Source: DATLYH01 sp035575035 (GTDB lineage: Bacteria; Planctomycetota; Planctomycetia; Gemmatales; Gemmataceae). Taken from it: a stretch of 9,086 bases of DNA. A program made the translations under genes and the position numbers. The DNA lies in contig DATLYH010000323.1 of assembly GCA_035575035.1 (NCBI GenBank), positions 1 through 9,086 on the forward strand, written 5' to 3'. The notes under the pieces were generated by a model that was not told where the DNA came from, made no database searches, and saw nothing but the letters and a program-made list of their open reading frames with translations. Within the stretch, counting starts at the first letter, position 1. Each line of letters opens with the position of its first letter. Below are positions 6,335 through 9,086 of this stretch, piece after piece.

Positions 6335-6898
6335 ATGCAATCCACCATCACTGGCAAAGCCTACGTCCTCGGCGACAACATCGACACTGACCAGATCATC
6401 CCGGCGCAGTATCTGACGCTGAACCCGGCCATCCCCGAAGAGTACCGGCAATTTGGCAAGTACGCCCTCAGCGGCGTCCCGCCGGCGCAGAAGGGGCTGC
6501 CCAAGGGGCACGTCCCATTCCACACCGATGACGAGTTCGTCTCCCCCTACCGGATTCTGATTGCCGGCAAAAACTTCGGCTGCGGCTCCTCGCGCGAGCA
6601 CGCCCCCATCGCACTCGATGCCGCCGGCATCGAGGCGGTGGTGGCCGAGTCGTATGCCCGCATCTTCTTCCGCAATGCTGTCAACGGCGGCTATCTGATA
6701 CCGTTTGAGTGTACCGACCGGCTCTGTGAGAAGATTTGCACCGGCGACGAGCTGCGCCTCGATGTCGCTAGCGGCGTGCTGCACAACCTGACCAGCGGCG
6801 AGCGCTGGCCGCTCAAACCGCTCGGCGAGGTGGCCCCCATCCTGGAAGCCGGCGGACTGTTCCCATACGCGCGGAAGATGGGGATGTTGAAGTCGTGA
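6335..6898 (+). CDS. leuD: 3-isopropylmalate dehydratase small subunit
   Basis: 187 residues, close to the size of LeuD2-type small subunits. It carries the swivelling domain that completes the LeuC active site. Key sequence: GDNIDTDQIIPAQYL near the N-terminus, the substrate-specificity loop Tyr26-Leu27-Thr28 (Leu rather than the Arg described for homoaconitases, consistent with isopropylmalate), and the active-site motif GCGSSREHAP (82-91). The AVVAESYARIFFRNAVN and GLFPYARK segments are also typical. ATG at 6335 has GGAGG 12 bases upstream, inside the end of the Uma2 remnant, so translation may be coupled to it. The gene is 324 bases after leuC and probably on the same transcript. Its stop lies 4 bases from the stop of the convergent ImmA-like gene, with no visible terminator between them. 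Confidence 0.95.
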   Translation: MQSTITGKAYVLGDNIDTDQIIPAQYLTLNPAIPEEYRQFGKYALSGVPPAQKGLPKGHVPFHTDDEFVSPYRILIAGKNFGCGSSREHAPIALDAAGIEAVVAESYARIFFRNAVNGGYLIPFECTDRLCEKICTGDELRLDVASGVLHNLTSGERWPLKPLGEVAPILEAGGLFPYARKMGMLKS

Positions 6899-6902
6899 AG
6901 TG

Positions 6903-7619
6903 CTACTCTTCCTCCACCACGCTGCGGAGGATCTCGCGTTTCCAGTCGGGCTGGTGGATCGGCCAGCCTTGCACGGTCCAGCCGTCCTTCCGCACCACGT
7001 GCGGTCGGCCGTGGTGGTTGACATAGCGCTGACATTCCCGCTCGGCCGGCGCCAGTTCGCGGCGTGTCTGCCAGGCATTGCTGCGGCGGCGATGGACGCG
7101 GTCGTTGTCCACCACGGTGACGATGCACGGTGCCGGCAGGTCGAGGAAGCGCCAGGCGATCACCTCATGGCTGGCGGTGCGGTAGCGCTTCTTCAGCGCC
7201 AGCAGGTCGTAGTCGAAGGCGGGGGCGTCGGTGGCAAACCAGCAGGTCGGCACCAGCAGCCGGTGGGCCAGCAGGTTGGCCAACGATTCGCCCATCATCG
7301 CCCGCGTCTGTTCCGGATCGATACCCAGCCGCCGCAGCAGGTCGGCCTTGAGGTGCTCGCCAATCTCGTGGGCAACGGTCCACTGATGCCGTTCCTCGGT
7401 CGGCTCAGGGCGGAGGAAGATCTGCTTGCGGCCGCCTGCCCGCTGGGCCCGGCCGCGCTGCGGCTGTCGGCGGTCAAGGCAGACAATCATGCCCAGGTGG
7501 CGTTGAGCCAGGGCGATGGCGTCCACCGGCGGTCCTTCAAGGCCGGCCCTTTTGAGGAGTTCCTCCACGGCCCGATCAACGGTCTCGGCCACTTCCTCTC
7601 GCGTCAAATCCTCCCGCAT
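6903..7619 (-). CDS. ImmA/IrrE-like metallopeptidase domain protein
   Basis: 238 residues. The middle shows the ImmA/IrrE (COG2856) pattern: an N-terminal helix region, IFLRPEP.TEERHQWTVAHEIGEHL, then ESLANLLAHRLLVPTCWF, equivalent to the family's 'E..AN.FA..LLMP'. Family members are zinc peptidases that cleave phage-type or stress repressors. The zinc motif is unusual: His84-Glu85-Ile-Gly-Glu88-His89, so the second His of HExxH is displaced by one position; Glu111 is present as the possible third ligand. Activity is uncertain. The C-terminal ~100 residues (from about 140: LLALKKRYRTASHEVIAWRF, then a basic VHRRRS region) resemble the usual recognition tail. The start at 7619 is fixed by GGAGGAGG 6 bases upstream, over an ATG 33 bases earlier. 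No helix-turn-helix repressor gene, the usual partner, is adjacent; the neighbour upstream is the sulfatase-like gene 85 bases away. Confidence 0.75.
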   Translation of the reverse strand: MREDLTREEVAETVDRAVEELLKRAGLEGPPVDAIALAQRHLGMIVCLDRRQPQRGRAQRAGGRKQIFLRPEPTEERHQWTVAHEIGEHLKADLLRRLGIDPEQTRAMMGESLANLLAHRLLVPTCWFATDAPAFDYDLLALKKRYRTASHEVIAWRFLDLPAPCIVTVVDNDRVHRRRSNAWQTRRELAPAERECQRYVNHHGRPHVVRKDGWTVQGWPIHQPDWKREILRSVVEEE

Positions 7620-7625
7620 GCCCGC

Positions 7626-7633
7626 CCTCCTCC
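7626..7633 (-). promoter_or_regulatory. Shine-Dalgarno GGAGGAGG fixing the ImmA-like start
   Basis: A very strong ribosome-binding site with 6 bases to the ATG at 7619. It lies inside the longer alternative reading that begins at 7652, making the shorter start much more likely. Confidence 0.75.
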
Positions 7634-7642
7634 GGTGGTCAC

Positions 7643-7668
7643 GTGCCGGCACATCCCTTTGTAAAGGG
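7643..7668. repeat. Two adjacent palindromes upstream of the ImmA-like gene
   Basis: GTGCCGGCAC (7643-7652) is a perfect 10-bp palindrome, and CCCTTTGTAAAGGG (7655-7668) has perfect 6-bp arms around GT. They sit 2 bases apart, 23-49 bases before the start codon and after the sulfatase-like stop (7705). They could be operator half-sites or a weak terminator of the upstream gene; no T tract follows on the minus strand. Confidence 0.4.
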
Positions 7669-7704
7669 TTTCACCCCAACCGATCAAGGATGGTAGACAG
7701 CCGG

Positions 7705-9009
7705 TCACACTGTTCCGCTCGGAGCGGCCGGCTCGGCCTCGACATCGCGCAGCGCGGGCGGCTCCAATGGGCCGGAGCGGCGGACCGCCTCCGCGAAGCC
7801 GCGCAGTACCTGCTCCAGGTGCTCGCCCAGCTCCAAGTGATGTTGCAAGACATTGTTGACCTCCCAGCGGTCGTCCGGCTTGACGTACAGCTGCGGCGGC
7901 CGCGGTGGGTCATGCGGAGCGGGCCGCACCGGCAGCAGGAAGCCCCACTCCGGCGTTCGCAGCGCCCATTCAACCGCCTCGCCGATTCGCAGCCCGGAAC
8001 AGGCGTAGGCCCGGATCGGCTCTCGGCTGCCGTGCAGCAGCGGCAGCAGGCTGCGACCATGGATCACCGGCACCGGCAGGCCGAAGACCTCGAGTAAGGT
8101 CGGCATCAGGTCCACCGGTTGCGTCAGCGCGAAAACACGTCGGCCGGCCTCAGTGCCGCCCGGCAGCCGGACGATCAACGGCAGGTGAATGAGCTCATCG
8201 TGCAGCCAGGGCCGGTACGGGCCGACGATGCCGTGCTCGCCCAGCGCCATGCCGTGGTCCGATGTCACCAGCAGCAGGGCCTCTTCCAGGAGCCCTGATT
8301 CGCGCAGCTTCGTCAGCAGCAATTCCAACCCGGCATCCAGAAATGTCACGGCCCCGGCATAGCTCCGCTGCAGCCGCAGGAACACCGTGTCGTCCGGGTC
8401 GTCCAGGGGTCCCGTGACCGGGTCGGTCAACGGGGTCAATGGTTCTTCTTCCTTGGTCTCCGCGTCTGCTTCGTCTTCATCCTCCTCGGCCGCTTCCTCC
8501 GCGCGGAAGTAACGGTCGCCGAACTCCGCAGGCACATCCCAGGGAGGCAGCAGGACGTTCAGGTCGGCACAAAGCAGCCAGTCAGGGTGTGGGGCTAGGC
8601 GGTCGATGGCGTCGAGGACCGCATCCACCATCACCTTCAGGCAACTCTCCTTGCTGGCGGGAGGGACCGGGCGGAAATGCTTCCAGCCGGTCGGAGGATC
8701 GCCCCATCCGGACCCATCACCCGAGAGCACCAGAGCCGTGGGGATGCCGCGGTCGCCCAGCAACCGCAGCAGGTCGGCTGCCGGCTCGGCCGGCGGGGAC
8801 ATGTCCTCGTCGGGGAGCGGGAGGTGGTAGCGTCCGGTGCGCCAGGCCCGGCGCGCGCCGGCGGCATCGGGTTGGTCGGCGATGTGTTGATCAAAGACGA
8901 CCCCCTCGGCGGCCAGGCGGTCCAGCGCCGGCGTCTCGATCCAGTCATTGCCGTAGCAGCCGAGGTAGCCCAGATGCAGGCCGCGCGCGACAAGGAAGAG
9001 AACTTTCAT
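7705..9009 (-). CDS. Sulfatase-like protein lacking catalytic residues
   Basis: 434 residues with the alkaline-phosphatase/sulfatase fold: LGCYGNDWIETPALDRLAAEG at the N-terminus, TGRYHL (58-63), LLLVTSDHGMALGEHG (244-259), DELIHLPLIVRLPGG and QPVDLMPTLLEVFGLP, ending with a PQLYVKPDDRWEVNN tail. No signal peptide is seen, so it is probably cytoplasmic. Active-site residues are largely gone. The metal-binding Asp pair after the first strand reads Ala8-Arg9, and the formylglycine motif C-x-P-x-R reads A-A-G-A-R (49-53), with Cys replaced by Ala and Pro by Gly. Asp251-His252 of the second metal motif remain. A very acidic insert (about 170-188, rich in Glu/Asp) sits mid-domain. It is intact as a frame, so it is a pseudoenzyme or has another activity rather than a broken gene. 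The start at 9009 has only a close-set AGGGG; transcription may begin almost at the ATG. Confidence 0.85.
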   Translation of the reverse strand: MKVLFLVARGLHLGYLGCYGNDWIETPALDRLAAEGVVFDQHIADQPDAAGARRAWRTGRYHLPLPDEDMSPPAEPAADLLRLLGDRGIPTALVLSGDGSGWGDPPTGWKHFRPVPPASKESCLKVMVDAVLDAIDRLAPHPDWLLCADLNVLLPPWDVPAEFGDRYFRAEEAAEEDEDEADAETKEEEPLTPLTDPVTGPLDDPDDTVFLRLQRSYAGAVTFLDAGLELLLTKLRESGLLEEALLLVTSDHGMALGEHGIVGPYRPWLHDELIHLPLIVRLPGGTEAGRRVFALTQPVDLMPTLLEVFGLPVPVIHGRSLLPLLHGSREPIRAYACSGLRIGEAVEWALRTPEWGFLLPVRPAPHDPPRPPQLYVKPDDRWEVNNVLQHHLELGEHLEQVLRGFAEAVRRSGPLEPPALRDVEAEPAAPSGTV

Positions 9010-9017
9010 ACCCCTCG

Positions 9018-9046
9018 ATTGTATGGCGGGGCGCGGCCGCTCACCA
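9018..9046 (-). promoter_or_regulatory. Possible promoter of the sulfatase-like gene
   Basis: On the minus strand TACAAT (9018-9023) matches a -10 box in five of six positions; TGGTGA (9041-9046) is a poor -35 at a 17-base spacing. The -10 ends only 8 bases before the ATG, which would give a leaderless or nearly leaderless message. The remaining bases to 9086 show nothing I can assign. Confidence 0.3.
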
Positions 9047-9086
9047 GCCGGGGTTGCTTGACCCCCTTTTGCGACGGCCCTACAAA

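Noticed and set aside
6044..7078. 344-codon minus-strand frame over leuD and the Uma2 remnant
   Set aside because: It is antisense to leuD, with no motifs.
6903..7619. ImmA-like gene plus sulfatase-like gene as a toxin-antitoxin or defence pair
   Set aside because: No HTH antitoxin, nuclease or other defence domain is adjacent, and an 85-base gap on the same strand alone does not support a system.
1..9086. tRNA, rRNA or CRISPR arrays
   Set aside because: No tRNA-like arms, rRNA signatures or regularly spaced repeats were seen on either strand.

Overview
The window looks like chromosomal DNA of a high-GC planctomycete, most likely Gemmataceae or a close relative. This is an inference from gene content, not a database match. 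The clues are a decayed Uma2-type gene of the kind common in Gemmata, a sulfatase-like protein, a small secreted protein of a style common in that phylum, an IS630 transposase remnant, an RHS/YD-repeat remnant and a membrane-anchored class III nucleotide cyclase.

Layout. 1-676 (-): the core part of an RHS/YD-repeat protein, broken by a stop and a frameshift and running off the left edge. 681-1160 (-): a dead C-terminal half of an IS630-type transposase lying directly against the RHS remnant. 1160-1346 (+): an orphan open tail of unknown identity, followed by a strong hairpin. 1462-2241 and 2258-2782 (-): a classical short-chain dehydrogenase/reductase preceded, 16 bases away, by a small secreted protein, probably one transcript. 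2948-4591 (-): a multi-pass membrane nucleotide cyclase (HAMP plus class III catalytic domain). 4703-6010 and 6335-6898 (+): leuC and leuD, the two subunits of 3-isopropylmalate dehydratase (leucine biosynthesis). They are separated by a collapsed Uma2 gene whose first ~31 codons are joined out of frame to its last ~69. 6903-7619 (-): an ImmA/IrrE-like protein with a non-standard zinc motif. 7705-9009 (-): a sulfatase-fold protein that has lost its formylglycine cysteine and first metal-binding aspartates.

How it works together. leuC and leuD encode one enzyme and appear to be read from the 4658-4663 promoter, with the Uma2 debris carried in the same message and supplying leuD's ribosome-binding site. 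The cyclase is transcribed divergently from the same 111-base gap. The ImmA-like and sulfatase-like genes share a strand 85 bases apart and converge on leuD with only 4 bases between stops.

The left ~1.3 kb is a graveyard of rearranged DNA; the rest is mostly intact. I found no RNA genes, no CRISPR and no convincing new multi-gene system. The most unusual items are the leuC/Uma2/leuD arrangement with its TGATG overlaps, the inactive-looking sulfatase homolog, and the HEIGEH variant of the ImmA motif.
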